Shown here: piece by piece, positions 37,405 to 47,132 of the stretch
Numbering within the stretch: the first letter of the stretch is position 1
Layout: each line of letters begins with the position of its first letter
Assembly (NCBI GenBank): GCA_902706235.1
Contig: CACSJR010000010.1
Coordinates: forward strand, 124,001 to 188,000
Origin: Citrobacter sp. 18056
GTDB lineage: Bacteria > Pseudomonadota > Gammaproteobacteria > Enterobacterales > Enterobacteriaceae
Length of the DNA stretch: 64,000 nucleotides
Reading direction: 5' to 3'
Made by a program: the position numbers and the translations under genes
The notes under the pieces: generated by a model
Seen by the model: the letters and a program-made list of their open reading frames with translations, nothing else
Database searches by the model: none
What the model was told of the DNA's origin: nothing

Positions 37405-39384
37405 ATGAGACTTACGCTACTAGTCAAAAGCCTTGTCCTGGCAGGGTTATTCACCTCTACGGCACTGACGCCTTTGTTCGCGCAGGAAGCGCCTAAAGAG
37501 GCAACCTCAGCGACAAAACAAGCTAATGATGCACTTTATAATCAGCTTCCTTTTTCTGATAACACTGACTTTACCAATGCCCATAAAGGCTTTATTGCCG
37601 CTTTACCGACGGATGTCATCAAAGGTGAGCAAGGTAATGTTATCTGGGATCCGCAGAAATACGCCTTTATTAAAGAAGGCGAAAAATCGCCTGACAGCGT
37701 CAACCCGAGCCTGTGGCGCCAGTCTCAGTTGATCAACATCAGCGGTCTGTTTGAAGTGACGGAAGGGGTTTATCAGATTCGTAATCTTGACCTCTCAAAT
37801 ATGACCATCATTGAGGGTAACGAAGGGATTACCATCGTTGACCCCCTGATTTCAGCAGAAACCGCGAAAGTGGGCCTTGAGCTGTATTACAAAAACCGTG
37901 GTAAAAAGCCGGTGGTTGCGGTGATTTATACCCATAGCCACGTTGACCACTACGGTGGGGTACGCGGTGTGGTTGATGAGGCTGACGTAAAATCTGGCAA
38001 AGTGAAGATTTACGCCCCTGCAGGCTTTATGGAGGAAGCGGTATCCGAGAACATCATGGCGGGTAACGCTATGAGCCGCCGTGCTAGTTACATGTACGGT
38101 AACCTGCTGAAACCAGACGTAAAAGGTCAGGTTGGTGCGGGTCTTGGTACGACCACCTCTGCAGGGACAGTGACATTAATTGCCCCGACAAATTACATCA
38201 CCAAAACCGGACAAAAAGAGACGATTGACGGTCTGACCTATGATTTCATGATGGCGCCAGGTTCTGAAGCCCCATCAGAAATGCTGTGGTTTATCGAAGA
38301 GAAGAAACTCATCGAAGCGGCAGAAGACGTCACCCATACTCTCCATAACACCTACTCGTTGCGCGGCGCCAAAATTCGCGATCCACTGGCATGGTCGAAA
38401 TACATCAACGATGCTATCAACCTCTGGGGAGATAAAGCCGAAATTATCATGGCGCAGCACCACTGGCCGACCTGGGGTAACGAGAACGTCGTTAAGCTGA
38501 TGAAGGGACAGCGCGACCTCTATCGCTATATCAACGACCAGACCTTACGCATGGCCAATACTGGTCTGACGCGTGACGAAATTGCGGCAAACTTTAAGCT
38601 GCCAGATGGCCTGGCGAAAACCTGGGCCAGTCGGGGTTATTACGGTTCCGTCAGCCATGACGTGAAAGCCACTTATGTGTTCTATCTCGGCTGGTTCGAT
38701 GGCAACCCGGCAACGCTGGATGAGTTGCCACCCGATGAAGCGGCAAAGAAATATGTCGATTACATGGGCGGTGCGGATAACATCCTGAAAAAAGCCAAAG
38801 AAGATTATGATCAGGGCAACTTCCGCTGGGTCGCACAGGTTGTCAGTAAAGTTGTCTTTGCCGATCCCAATAACCAGGCGGCACGTAATCTGGAAGCGGA
38901 TGCGCTTGAACAGATGGGTTATCAGGCTGAATCCGGTCCGTGGCGTAACTTCTACCTGACCGGTGCACAGGAGCTGCGTAATGGCGTGCAGAAACTGCCA
39001 ACGCCGAATACGGCCAGCCCGGATACGGTGAAAGCAATGACGCCGGAAATGTTCTTCGATTACCTCGGGGTGCATATCAACGGTGAAAAAGCGGCTAATG
39101 CCAAAGCGGTATTTAATATCGATTTGGGCAGCGACGGCGGTAAATACAAGCTGGAGCTGGAAAACGGGGTACTGAACCACACCGCAAATGCCGAAGCGAA
39201 AGATGCGGACGCGACTATTACACTCAACCGCGACACACTGAATAAAATCATCCTGAAAGAAGAAACCCTGAAACAGGCTGAAGATAACGGTGATGTTAAG
39301 GTCACGGGTAATGGTGCGAAGCTGGATGAGATGCTGAGCTATATGGACAAGTTTGAATTCTGGTTCAACATCGTCACACCATAA
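37405..39384 (+). CDS. Secreted metallo-beta-lactamase-fold alkylsulfatase (SdsA1/YjcS family)
   Basis: The 659-residue precursor has a signal peptide (LLVKSLVLAGLFTSTALTPLFA/QEAP), so it acts in the periplasm. The metallo-beta-lactamase domain has zinc ligands H177, H179, D181 and H182 in THSHVDHYGG, later Glu in IEAAEDVTHTLHN and His in MAQHHWPTWGNE. A dimerisation region and a C-terminal SCP2-like domain (DADATITLNRDTLNKII) follow. The family removes sulfate from primary alkyl sulfates such as SDS. The start is ATG 37405, with GAGG upstream. It forms a two-gene unit with the outer-membrane protein behind it. Confidence 0.9.
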   Translation: MRLTLLVKSLVLAGLFTSTALTPLFAQEAPKEATSATKQANDALYNQLPFSDNTDFTNAHKGFIAALPTDVIKGEQGNVIWDPQKYAFIKEGEKSPDSVNPSLWRQSQLINISGLFEVTEGVYQIRNLDLSNMTIIEGNEGITIVDPLISAETAKVGLELYYKNRGKKPVVAVIYTHSHVDHYGGVRGVVDEADVKSGKVKIYAPAGFMEEAVSENIMAGNAMSRRASYMYGNLLKPDVKGQVGAGLGTTTSAGTVTLIAPTNYITKTGQKETIDGLTYDFMMAPGSEAPSEMLWFIEEKKLIEAAEDVTHTLHNTYSLRGAKIRDPLAWSKYINDAINLWGDKAEIIMAQHHWPTWGNENVVKLMKGQRDLYRYINDQTLRMANTGLTRDEIAANFKLPDGLAKTWASRGYYGSVSHDVKATYVFYLGWFDGNPATLDELPPDEAAKKYVDYMGGADNILKKAKEDYDQGNFRWVAQVVSKVVFADPNNQAARNLEADALEQMGYQAESGPWRNFYLTGAQELRNGVQKLPTPNTASPDTVKAMTPEMFFDYLGVHINGEKAANAKAVFNIDLGSDGGKYKLELENGVLNHTANAEAKDADATITLNRDTLNKIILKEETLKQAEDNGDVKVTGNGAKLDEMLSYMDKFEFWFNIVTP

Positions 39385-39390
39385 AATAAT

Positions 39391-39422
39391 TCCCCTGCGG
39401 CGCCTGCGTTGCAGGGGATTTT
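39391..39422 (+). terminator. Terminator or attenuator between alkylsulfatase and outer-membrane protein genes
   Basis: An 8-bp stem TCCCCTGC/GCAGGGGA (39391-39398, 39411-39418) is followed by TTTT. It ends only 17 bp before the next start codon, so the second gene may be expressed by read-through. Confidence 0.7.
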
Positions 39423-39438
39423 CTTAAGGTAAACAGTT

Positions 39439-40233
39439 ATGCGTTTGTCTTCATACTCACTTCTGCCGTCTCTTTTTTGCCTGGCCTCTGCAGCTGCGTT
39501 TGCCGTAGAAGACCATGCGCCGGATGCGGCCCAGGCGAACAACCCACTGGCGAATATGACTGCATTTAATATGCAGAACTATTACATCGGTGATGTCAGC
39601 GGCACAGATAAAGATGCCAACCAGTTCTGGTTTCGTTATGCACAGCCGTTTGCTCTGGGCGACAGTAACTGGTTATTACGTGGATCACTTCCGGTCAACA
39701 CGTATCCGACCCCTCCTAATGGTGGGCATAAAACCGGTCTGGGTGACCTGAACCTCTTCGCATCATGGCTGATTGATACCGGTAATCCGGCTGTGAGTTT
39801 TGGTTTTGGTCCACAAATTACAGCCCCGACTGCAACCGATGATGCGCTGGGAACAGAAAAATGGTCAGCGGGGCTGGTCAACGTGCTGTTTGATGCCAGC
39901 TCGAAGAAATTCCAGTACGGCTATCTGGCTTCCTGGCAGCATAGTTTTGCCGGGGAAGATGACCGAAGCGACGTGAATCTCGGCACATTCCAGCCATTCT
40001 TGTTTTATCAGTTAGGCGGAGGTACCTACCTTCGTGCTGCACCTATCTGGGTCTATAACTTCCAGAATGACAGTTACAGTGTTCCGATGGGGCTGGGTAT
40101 TGGGCAAGTGATTAAGCAGCAGAAAACGGTGTATAACTTCTTCATCGAACCACAAGGGTCAGTCGCTGATCACGGGCCAGGACAACCTCGCTGGCAGATT
40201 TTTGCCGGACTTAATCTGCAATTCCTCAATTAA
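39439..40233 (+). CDS. Outer-membrane beta-barrel-like protein (MetA-pathway / 'neuromedin U' type)
   Basis: The 264-residue precursor has a signal peptide ([18 protein letters not shown]). The body is a run of alternating amphipathic strands rich in Y, W, F and G ([52 protein letters not shown]), ending [10 protein letters not shown] with an aromatic near the C-terminus, as in outer-membrane barrels. Relatives are often named neuromedin U or phenol-degradation MetA-pathway proteins; the role is likely uptake of a hydrophobic substrate. The link to the alkylsulfatase is inferred from position. Confidence 0.75.
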   Translation: MRLSSYSLLPSLFCLASAAAFAVEDHAPDAAQANNPLANMTAFNMQNYYIGDVSGTDKDANQFWFRYAQPFALGDSNWLLRGSLPVNTYPTPPNGGHKTGLGDLNLFASWLIDTGNPAVSFGFGPQITAPTATDDALGTEKWSAGLVNVLFDASSKKFQYGYLASWQHSFAGEDDRSDVNLGTFQPFLFYQLGGGTYLRAAPIWVYNFQNDSYSVPMGLGIGQVIKQQKTVYNFFIEPQGSVADHGPGQPRWQIFAGLNLQFLN

Positions 40234-40437
40234 TTTCGCCAGGAGAACTGTGGGTTTTACCCTGCGCCTTCTGCATAAAATGTGGTTCGTTACGGTGCCG
40301 GGTGCCTCCCGGTGAGCTTTGTCAGTTTTCACGGAGCTCCTTAACCGGGAACAGCGTCAGAACCCTTTTGCACATGACCTCTGGCAAAAAGATAACGGAA
40401 AATAAGAGGCCGTTTACTGTATGAGGAAACGGAAAAT

Positions 40438-40461
40438 CCCTCTCACCGGGCGGCGAGAGGG
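40438..40461 (-). terminator. Probable terminator of azoR
   Basis: A stem CCCTCTC/GAGAGGG (40438-40444, 40455-40461) is followed on the minus strand by AUUUUCC. It lies 9 bp past the azoR stop. Confidence 0.7.
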
Positions 40462-40469
40462 GGAAATCT

Positions 40470-41087
<618 letters not shown>

Positions 41088-41276
41088 TTATGAGATTGAC
41101 GGGCCTGTGCCCAGATGCTTGATGACATGCTATTCACAATCCTGTCGCAGGGATAGCGCAATATATCGAAGCCTTCGTTCAAATTTATTGATGAAGGAAA
41201 GGGCGACTGCGATGTGGTACTCTAACACCAATGAAAACAGAGACATTTTTCCGGCAGTGCGCTGCCCGTTAACGCT

Positions 41277-44200
41277 ATGACAGAACAACATAAAATGACC
41301 TTTTCGCAGCTCCATCAACAGCTCGATGGCCTGATGCTGCGCGATAAAACCCGCTTTGCCCGTCGTCTGCATGGCGTGAATAAGGTTAAAAATCCTGAAT
41401 CACAACAAGCTATTATGCTGGAGATGGCGAAAGAGATTTCGCAGGCAGCGGGTAAAGTCCTGCTGCGCGAAGCGGCGCGCCCGGCGATAACCTACCCGGA
41501 AAACCTGCCCGTCAGTCAGAAAAAGCAGGATATCTACAACGCCATCCGCGACCATCAGGTGGTGATTGTGGCGGGGGAAACCGGTTCGGGGAAAACCACC
41601 CAGCTGCCGAAAATCTGCATGGAGCTGGGGCGTGGCGTTAAAGGGCTGATTGGTCATACTCAGCCGCGCCGTCTGGCCGCGCGCACCGTGGCCAACCGTA
41701 TTGCCGAAGAGCTGCAAACGGAGCCGGGCGGTTGCATCGGTTATAAAGTCCGCTTTAGCGATCACGTCAGCGACAACACCATGGTCAAGCTGATGACCGA
41801 CGGTATTTTGCTGGCAGAAATCCAGCAGGACCGGCTGCTGATGCAATACGACACCATCATTATCGATGAAGCGCACGAACGCAGCCTGAACATCGATTTT
41901 CTGCTCGGCTATTTCCGCGAACTGCTGCCTAAGCGTCCGGATCTGAAAATCATCATCACTTCGGCGACCATCGATCCGGAACGTTTCTCAAAACATTTCA
42001 ATAACGCTCCGATAATCGAAGTTTCTGGCCGCACCTTCCCGGTCGACGTCCGCTATCGTCCGATTGTCGAAGATGCCGACGATACCGAACGCGATCAGTT
42101 ACAGGCAATTTTCGATGCGGTTGACGAACTGGGGCAGGAGAGTCCGGGCGATATCCTGATTTTCATGAGCGGCGAGCGCGAAATCCGCGATACCGCCGAT
42201 GCGCTCAGCAAGCGCGACCTGCGCCATACCGAAATTCTTCCGCTGTACGCCCGCCTGTCAAACAGTGAGCAAAACCGCGTATTCCAGTCGCATAGCGGAC
42301 GCCGCATCGTGCTCGCAACCAACGTGGCGGAAACCTCGCTGACGGTGCCGGGGATTAAGTACGTTATTGACCCGGGCACCGCGCGTATCAGCCGCTACAG
42401 CTACCGCACCAAAGTGCAGCGCTTGCCGATTGAGCCGGTTTCTCAGGCCTCGGCGAATCAGCGTAAGGGCCGCTGCGGACGTGTCTCGGAAGGGATCTGT
42501 ATTCGTCTCTATTCGGAAGACGATTTCCTGTCGCGTCCTGAATTTACCGATCCGGAAATTCTGCGTACCAACCTGGCGTCCGTTATCTTGCAGATGACCG
42601 CGCTGGGGCTCGGCGATATTGGTGCATTCCCGTTCGTGGAAGCGCCAGATAAACGCAATATTCAGGACGGTGTACGCCTGCTGGAAGAGCTGGGCGCGAT
42701 AACCACCGACGAGCAGCAGTCCGTGTACAAACTCACGCCAATGGGACGCCAGCTTTCGCAACTACCGGTGGACCCGCGTCTGGCGCGCATGGTACTGGAA
42801 GCGCAAAAACACGGCTGTGTACGTGAGGCGATGATCATCACCTCGGCGTTGTCGATTCAGGATCCGCGCGAACGTCCAATGGACAAACAGCAGGCCTCTG
42901 ACGAAAAACACCGCCGTTTCCATGACAAAGAGTCCGACTTCCTGGCGTTCGTTAATCTGTGGAATTACCTTGGCGAGCAGCAAAAAGCGCTGTCGTCGAA
43001 CCAGTTCCGCCGCCTGTGCCGCACCGAATACCTCAACTATTTGCGCGTGCGCGAATGGCAGGATATTTACACCCAACTGCGTCAGGTGGTGAAAGAGCTT
43101 GGTATTCCGGTCAACAGCGAACCTGCTGAATACCGCGAAATTCACGTTGCCTTGCTGACCGGTCTGCTTTCGCATATCGGCATGAAAGATGCGGATAAAC
43201 AGGAGTTTACCGGCGCGCGCAACGCCCGTTTCTCGATTTTTCCGGGTTCCGGCTTATTCAAAAAACCGCCGAAATGGACAATGGTCGCCGAGCTGGTTGA
43301 AACCAGCCGTCTGTGGGGGCGCATTGCTGCACGTATCGATCCGGAATGGGTCGAGCCTGCCGCCCAGCATTTGATCAAACGTTCGTACAGCGAGCCGCAC
43401 TGGGAGCGCGCGCAGGGCGCAGTAATGGCCACTGAAAAAGTGACCGTTTACGGCTTGCCGATTGTCGCCGCCCGCAAGGTCAACTACAGCCAGATTGACC
43501 CGGCGCTGTGCCGCGAGCTGTTTATTCGCCATGCGATGGTGGAGGGCGACTGGCAAACGCGTCACGCCTTCTTCCGCGATAATTTGAAACTGCGCAACGA
43601 AATTGAAGAACTTGAGCACAAATCCCGTCGCCGCGATATTTTGGTAGATGATGAATCACTGTTCGAGTTTTACGACCAGCGCATCAGCCACGACGTGATT
43701 TCCGCTCGCCATTTCGATAACTGGTGGAAAACCGCCAGCCGCGAAACGCCTGATTTGCTCAACTTTGAAAAAAGTATGCTGATTAAGGAAGGGGCCGATG
43801 ACGTCAGCAAACTCGACTATCCGAACTTCTGGCACCAGGGCAATCTTAAGCTGCGCCTGAGTTACCAGTTTGAGCCGGGCGCAGACGCCGACGGCGTGAC
43901 GGTGCATATTCCGTTGCCGTTACTCAATCAGGTCGAAGAATCTGGGTTTGAGTGGCAAATCCCTGGCCTGCGTCGTGAGCTGTTAATCGCGCTGATTAAA
44001 TCACTGCCGAAACCGGTGCGCCGCAACTTTGTGCCCGCGCCGAATTACGCCGAAGCGCTGTTAGGCCGCATGACGCCGTTGGAGTTGCCGTTGCTGGATT
44101 CGATGGAGCGCGAGCTACGCCGGATGAGCGGGGTGACAATTGACCGTGACGACTGGCACTGGGATCAGGTGCCCGATCACCTGAAGATGACCTTCCGCGT

Positions 44201-45179
44201 CATTGATGACAAAAACAAGAAGCTTCAGGAAGGCCGCGACCTGACTGCGCTGAAAGATGCGTTGAAAGGCAAAGTTCAGGAAACGCTGTCTGCGGTGGCG
44301 GACGACGGTATCGAGCAGAGCGGGTTGCATCTCTGGAGTTTTGGTTCGCTGCCTGAAAGCTATGAGCAGAAGCGCGGCAATTACAAAATGAAGGCCTGGC
44401 CAGCGCTGGTGGATGAACGCGACAGCGTGGCCATCAAACTGTTTGATAATCCGCTGGAACAGCAGCAGGCGATGTGGCGTGGTCTGCGCCGTTTATTGCT
44501 GCTGAATATTCCGTCACCGATTAAATATCTACACGAAAAGCTGCCAAACAAAGCCAAGCTGGGCTTGTACTTTAACCCGTACGGCAAAGTGCTCGATTTG
44601 ATTGACGACTGCATTTCCTGCGGCGTCGACAAGCTTATCCACGAGGCCGGTGGCCCGGTGTGGACCGAAGAGACCTACGCGGCCTTGCATGAGAAAGTCC
44701 GCGCGGAGCTCAACGATACGGTGGTGGAGATTGCCAAACAGGTCGAGCAGATCCTGACGGCGGTATTCAATATCAACAAACGTCTGAAAGGGCGCGTGGA
44801 TATGACGATGGCGCTGGGCCTGTCTGACGTGAAAGCGCAGATGACCGGGCTGGTGTATCGAGGGTTTGTCACCGGCAATGGATTTAAGCGTCTCGGTGAT
44901 ACGCTGCGTTACCTCAACGCGATTGAGAAACGACTGGAAAAATTAGCCATCGATCCACACCGGGATCGCGCGCAGATGCTGAAAGTCGAAAGCGTGCAGC
45001 AGGCCTGGCAGCAGTGGTTGAATAAGCTGCCGCCGTCGCGTCGTAATGATGACGACGTGCAGGAGATTCGCTGGATGATTGAGGAACTGCGGGTGAGCTA
45101 TTTTGCGCAACAGTTGGGCACGCCGTATCCGATTTCTGACAAGCGGATATTGCAGGCGATGGAACAGATTACGGCATAA
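41277..45179 (+). CDS. hrpA: HrpA, DEAH-box RNA helicase
   Basis: This 1300-residue cytoplasmic ATP-dependent 3'-5' RNA helicase (same length as in E. coli) has Walker A GETGSGKT at residues 100-107, DEAH at 197-200, SAT in ITSATID, helicase motif V/VI (VIDPGTARIS, QRKGRCGRVSEG), then HA2, OB-fold and a long C-terminal DUF3418 domain. E. coli HrpA takes part in fimbrial mRNA processing and rescue of collided ribosomes. It ends facing the O-methyltransferase gene. Confidence 0.97.
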   Translation: MTEQHKMTFSQLHQQLDGLMLRDKTRFARRLHGVNKVKNPESQQAIMLEMAKEISQAAGKVLLREAARPAITYPENLPVSQKKQDIYNAIRDHQVVIVAGETGSGKTTQLPKICMELGRGVKGLIGHTQPRRLAARTVANRIAEELQTEPGGCIGYKVRFSDHVSDNTMVKLMTDGILLAEIQQDRLLMQYDTIIIDEAHERSLNIDFLLGYFRELLPKRPDLKIIITSATIDPERFSKHFNNAPIIEVSGRTFPVDVRYRPIVEDADDTERDQLQAIFDAVDELGQESPGDILIFMSGEREIRDTADALSKRDLRHTEILPLYARLSNSEQNRVFQSHSGRRIVLATNVAETSLTVPGIKYVIDPGTARISRYSYRTKVQRLPIEPVSQASANQRKGRCGRVSEGICIRLYSEDDFLSRPEFTDPEILRTNLASVILQMTALGLGDIGAFPFVEAPDKRNIQDGVRLLEELGAITTDEQQSVYKLTPMGRQLSQLPVDPRLARMVLEAQKHGCVREAMIITSALSIQDPRERPMDKQQASDEKHRRFHDKESDFLAFVNLWNYLGEQQKALSSNQFRRLCRTEYLNYLRVREWQDIYTQLRQVVKELGIPVNSEPAEYREIHVALLTGLLSHIGMKDADKQEFTGARNARFSIFPGSGLFKKPPKWTMVAELVETSRLWGRIAARIDPEWVEPAAQHLIKRSYSEPHWERAQGAVMATEKVTVYGLPIVAARKVNYSQIDPALCRELFIRHAMVEGDWQTRHAFFRDNLKLRNEIEELEHKSRRRDILVDDESLFEFYDQRISHDVISARHFDNWWKTASRETPDLLNFEKSMLIKEGADDVSKLDYPNFWHQGNLKLRLSYQFEPGADADGVTVHIPLPLLNQVEESGFEWQIPGLRRELLIALIKSLPKPVRRNFVPAPNYAEALLGRMTPLELPLLDSMERELRRMSGVTIDRDDWHWDQVPDHLKMTFRVIDDKNKKLQEGRDLTALKDALKGKVQETLSAVADDGIEQSGLHLWSFGSLPESYEQKRGNYKMKAWPALVDERDSVAIKLFDNPLEQQQAMWRGLRRLLLLNIPSPIKYLHEKLPNKAKLGLYFNPYGKVLDLIDDCISCGVDKLIHEAGGPVWTEETYAALHEKVRAELNDTVVEIAKQVEQILTAVFNINKRLKGRVDMTMALGLSDVKAQMTGLVYRGFVTGNGFKRLGDTLRYLNAIEKRLEKLAIDPHRDRAQMLKVESVQQAWQQWLNKLPPSRRNDDDVQEIRWMIEELRVSYFAQQLGTPYPISDKRILQAMEQITA

Positions 45180-45193
45180 CGCCTGGCTGCATG

Positions 45194-45220
45194 TTGCCCT
45201 CTCCCGATGGGAGAGGGCAA
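45194..45220. repeat. 12-bp perfect inverted repeat between convergent genes
   Basis: TTGCCCTCTCCC and GGGAGAGGGCAA with a 3-nt loop lie between the hrpA and O-methyltransferase stops. There is no T-run on either side. It is probably a bidirectional mRNA-end hairpin of the repeated CCCTCTC type common in enteric genomes. Confidence 0.7.
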
Positions 45221-45239
45221 AGGGGTAAAGCGTAAACGC

Positions 45240-45899
45240 TCAATTCTTCACCCACGCCAGCGTAAAACCATCCCAGCCTTTCTGGCCCACGGTTTGCAAC
45301 GCCGTGCAGGTCAAACGCGGGTTGTTCCCCATCATCTCAATAAACTTCCGCATGCCCTGAACGCTTTTGTCTGTGCTCTGCGGATGCGTCACTTCGCCCT
45401 CCCGGACCACGTTATCGCCGATAATCAGCGTTCCTGGGCGGGCAAACTTCAGCACCCATTCCAGATAATTTGGGTTATTCGGTTTATCCGCATCGATAAA
45501 TACCAGGTCAAAAACTGTATCCGGCTCAAACGCCGCCAGCGAATCCAGCGCCGGACCTTCGATGACCTCCACCTTATTCGCCACGCTTGCCAGTTGCAGA
45601 TTTTGCCGGGCAACCTGCACGTGAAGCGGACTGAATTCCAGCGTAATTAGCTTACCGTCGGCAGGCAATTCCCGCGCCATCCACACGGTGCTGTAGCCGC
45701 CGAGTGTGCCAATCTCCAGCACCCGTTTGGCGCCCGTCATGCGCACAAACAGTGCCAGCAGCTGCCCCTGATTCGCCGCCACATCGATGGCGGGCAAACC
45801 TTCTCGCTGGTTATTTTCCAGTACTTTTTCAAGCACAAGATCTGGCGGAAGTAATTTCTCAATCAGATAATTATCGACTTCAGACCACAATTTTTGCAT
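45240..45899 (-). CDS. SAM-dependent O-methyltransferase (catechol-OMT family)
   Basis: This 219-residue class I methyltransferase of the Methyltransf_3 family has SAM-binding motif I RVLEIGTLGGYSTVWMA near residue 59, the acidic LEFSP after strand 2, the metal and catalytic region FIDADKPNN, and GDNVVREG. It probably methylates a catechol or other small diphenol using Mg2+. The substrate is not visible. It is absent from E. coli K-12 at this place and lies convergent to hrpA. Nearby aromatic catabolism genes make a catecholic substrate attractive but unproven. Confidence 0.85.
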   Translation of the reverse strand: MQKLWSEVDNYLIEKLLPPDLVLEKVLENNQREGLPAIDVAANQGQLLALFVRMTGAKRVLEIGTLGGYSTVWMARELPADGKLITLEFSPLHVQVARQNLQLASVANKVEVIEGPALDSLAAFEPDTVFDLVFIDADKPNNPNYLEWVLKFARPGTLIIGDNVVREGEVTHPQSTDKSVQGMRKFIEMMGNNPRLTCTALQTVGQKGWDGFTLAWVKN

Positions 45900-46125
45900 T
45901 CCTGAACCTCATGTTATGCGTCAGCCTGACAGAGAAAACCCGCCGCCTCCCAGCGACGGGTAAAGGGAGATTTGTGCCAACAGCAGATTGTTTTTCACCA
46001 GCAACCACCCTTAACGGGTTAAAGAATAGCGTCTGCTGGGCAATAACTCGCTTTCGGAGTGATCTCCTGTCATCCTCCGCACAGGACGTTACCCTGTGGT
46101 ACGACTCACGAAAGTAGGGAGTATT

Positions 46126-46923
46126 ATGCTGACCACCTTTCCACATCTGAACGAAACGACTTTGCAAGCCGCCAACCGCGTAGGTGAATGGCTGGCGCAA
46201 AATGATTTTCCCACGCCACCGGTCAATGTCGACGCCGATCTGGTGGTGCTGGCGGGCAATGCGGTGATGCCAACCATTGACGCCGCCTGCCGTCTGGCGG
46301 CAGAAAACCGCACGTTGTTGATAAGCGGGGGCATTGGCCATTCCACCACTTTCCTGTATGCCGCCGTGGCCCGTCACCCGCGTTATAATGCTCTGCGTAC
46401 CACCGGATGTGCCGAAGCGTCCATTCTCGCGGAAATTGCGCATCAGTACTGGAATATTCCGCAGGAGCGCATTGTGGTGGAACCGCGCTCCACTAACTGT
46501 GGGGAGAATGCCCGTTTCACGCGCGACATAATGGAAGATCGTGGGATCCGCTGCCATTCCGGGATTGTGGTGCAGGACCCGACCATGCAGCGCCGCACCA
46601 TGGCGACGTTCGCACACGTCTGGCAGGACGATGCGAATGCCCCACAGTGGCGCAGCTATCCGGGCTATTTACCGGTGCTGCGTAATGGAAATCATGGCCT
46701 GACCTTCGCCGAAGAAGCGCATAACGTCTGGCCGGTGGAGCGTTATCTCTCCTTATTACTGGGCGAACTGCCGCGTATTCATGATGATGAAAACGGCTAT
46801 GGGCCGCGCGGGAAAGGTTTTATCGCGCACGTCGATATGCCTGATGACGTGCTGGACGCATGGCGCGTTCTGAGTGAAGACGTGCTGCTGCGCGAGGCGT
46901 TGTCGAGCCGTTCCCTGTTGTAA
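46126..46923 (+). CDS. ydcF: YdcF, DUF218 SAM-binding protein
   Basis: This 265-residue protein has the DUF218 fold: a Rossmann-like core with LVVLAGNAVMPTIDAA, LLISGGIGHSTTFLY, STNCGENARFT and VVQDPTMQRRTMATF. E. coli YdcF binds S-adenosylmethionine, but its reaction is unknown. ATG 46126 with AGGGAG is preferred over an in-frame start at 46096. It is upstream of aldA as in E. coli, separated by a strong hairpin. Confidence 0.93.
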   Translation: MLTTFPHLNETTLQAANRVGEWLAQNDFPTPPVNVDADLVVLAGNAVMPTIDAACRLAAENRTLLISGGIGHSTTFLYAAVARHPRYNALRTTGCAEASILAEIAHQYWNIPQERIVVEPRSTNCGENARFTRDIMEDRGIRCHSGIVVQDPTMQRRTMATFAHVWQDDANAPQWRSYPGYLPVLRNGNHGLTFAEEAHNVWPVERYLSLLLGELPRIHDDENGYGPRGKGFIAHVDMPDDVLDAWRVLSEDVLLREALSSRSLL

Positions 46924-46935
46924 TTCCCTCCCGTT

Positions 46936-46973
46936 AATGCCCGTTTGCGACAAAATATCCGCAAACGGGCATT
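46936..46973 (+). terminator. Long hairpin downstream of ydcF
   Basis: A 14-bp perfect stem AATGCCCGTTTGCG/CGCAAACGGGCATT with a 10-nt loop lies 12 bp past the ydcF stop, followed by CGTTGTT. It is a likely terminator with a weak U-run. Confidence 0.7.
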
Positions 46974-47132
46974 CGTTGTTATCGAGTTGTTGACGCTGAA
47001 TCGCGTTCACTGGCTTACTTTTATGAGATGTCTCACAAAAACAGGATGATAGGGTTGGGATTTGTACCGTGAATTCTCGATATTTAACAATATATTCACT
47101 TGTTAAAAACGATGTATTCACAGGAGCAGCAC

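Noticed and set aside
40260-40469. Possible Hok/Sok-like or other small RNA gene between the outer-membrane protein and azoR
   Set aside because: A small hairpin (CCGGG/CCCGG, 40298-40312) is present, but no Hok-like peptide or recognisable RNA could be read on either strand.
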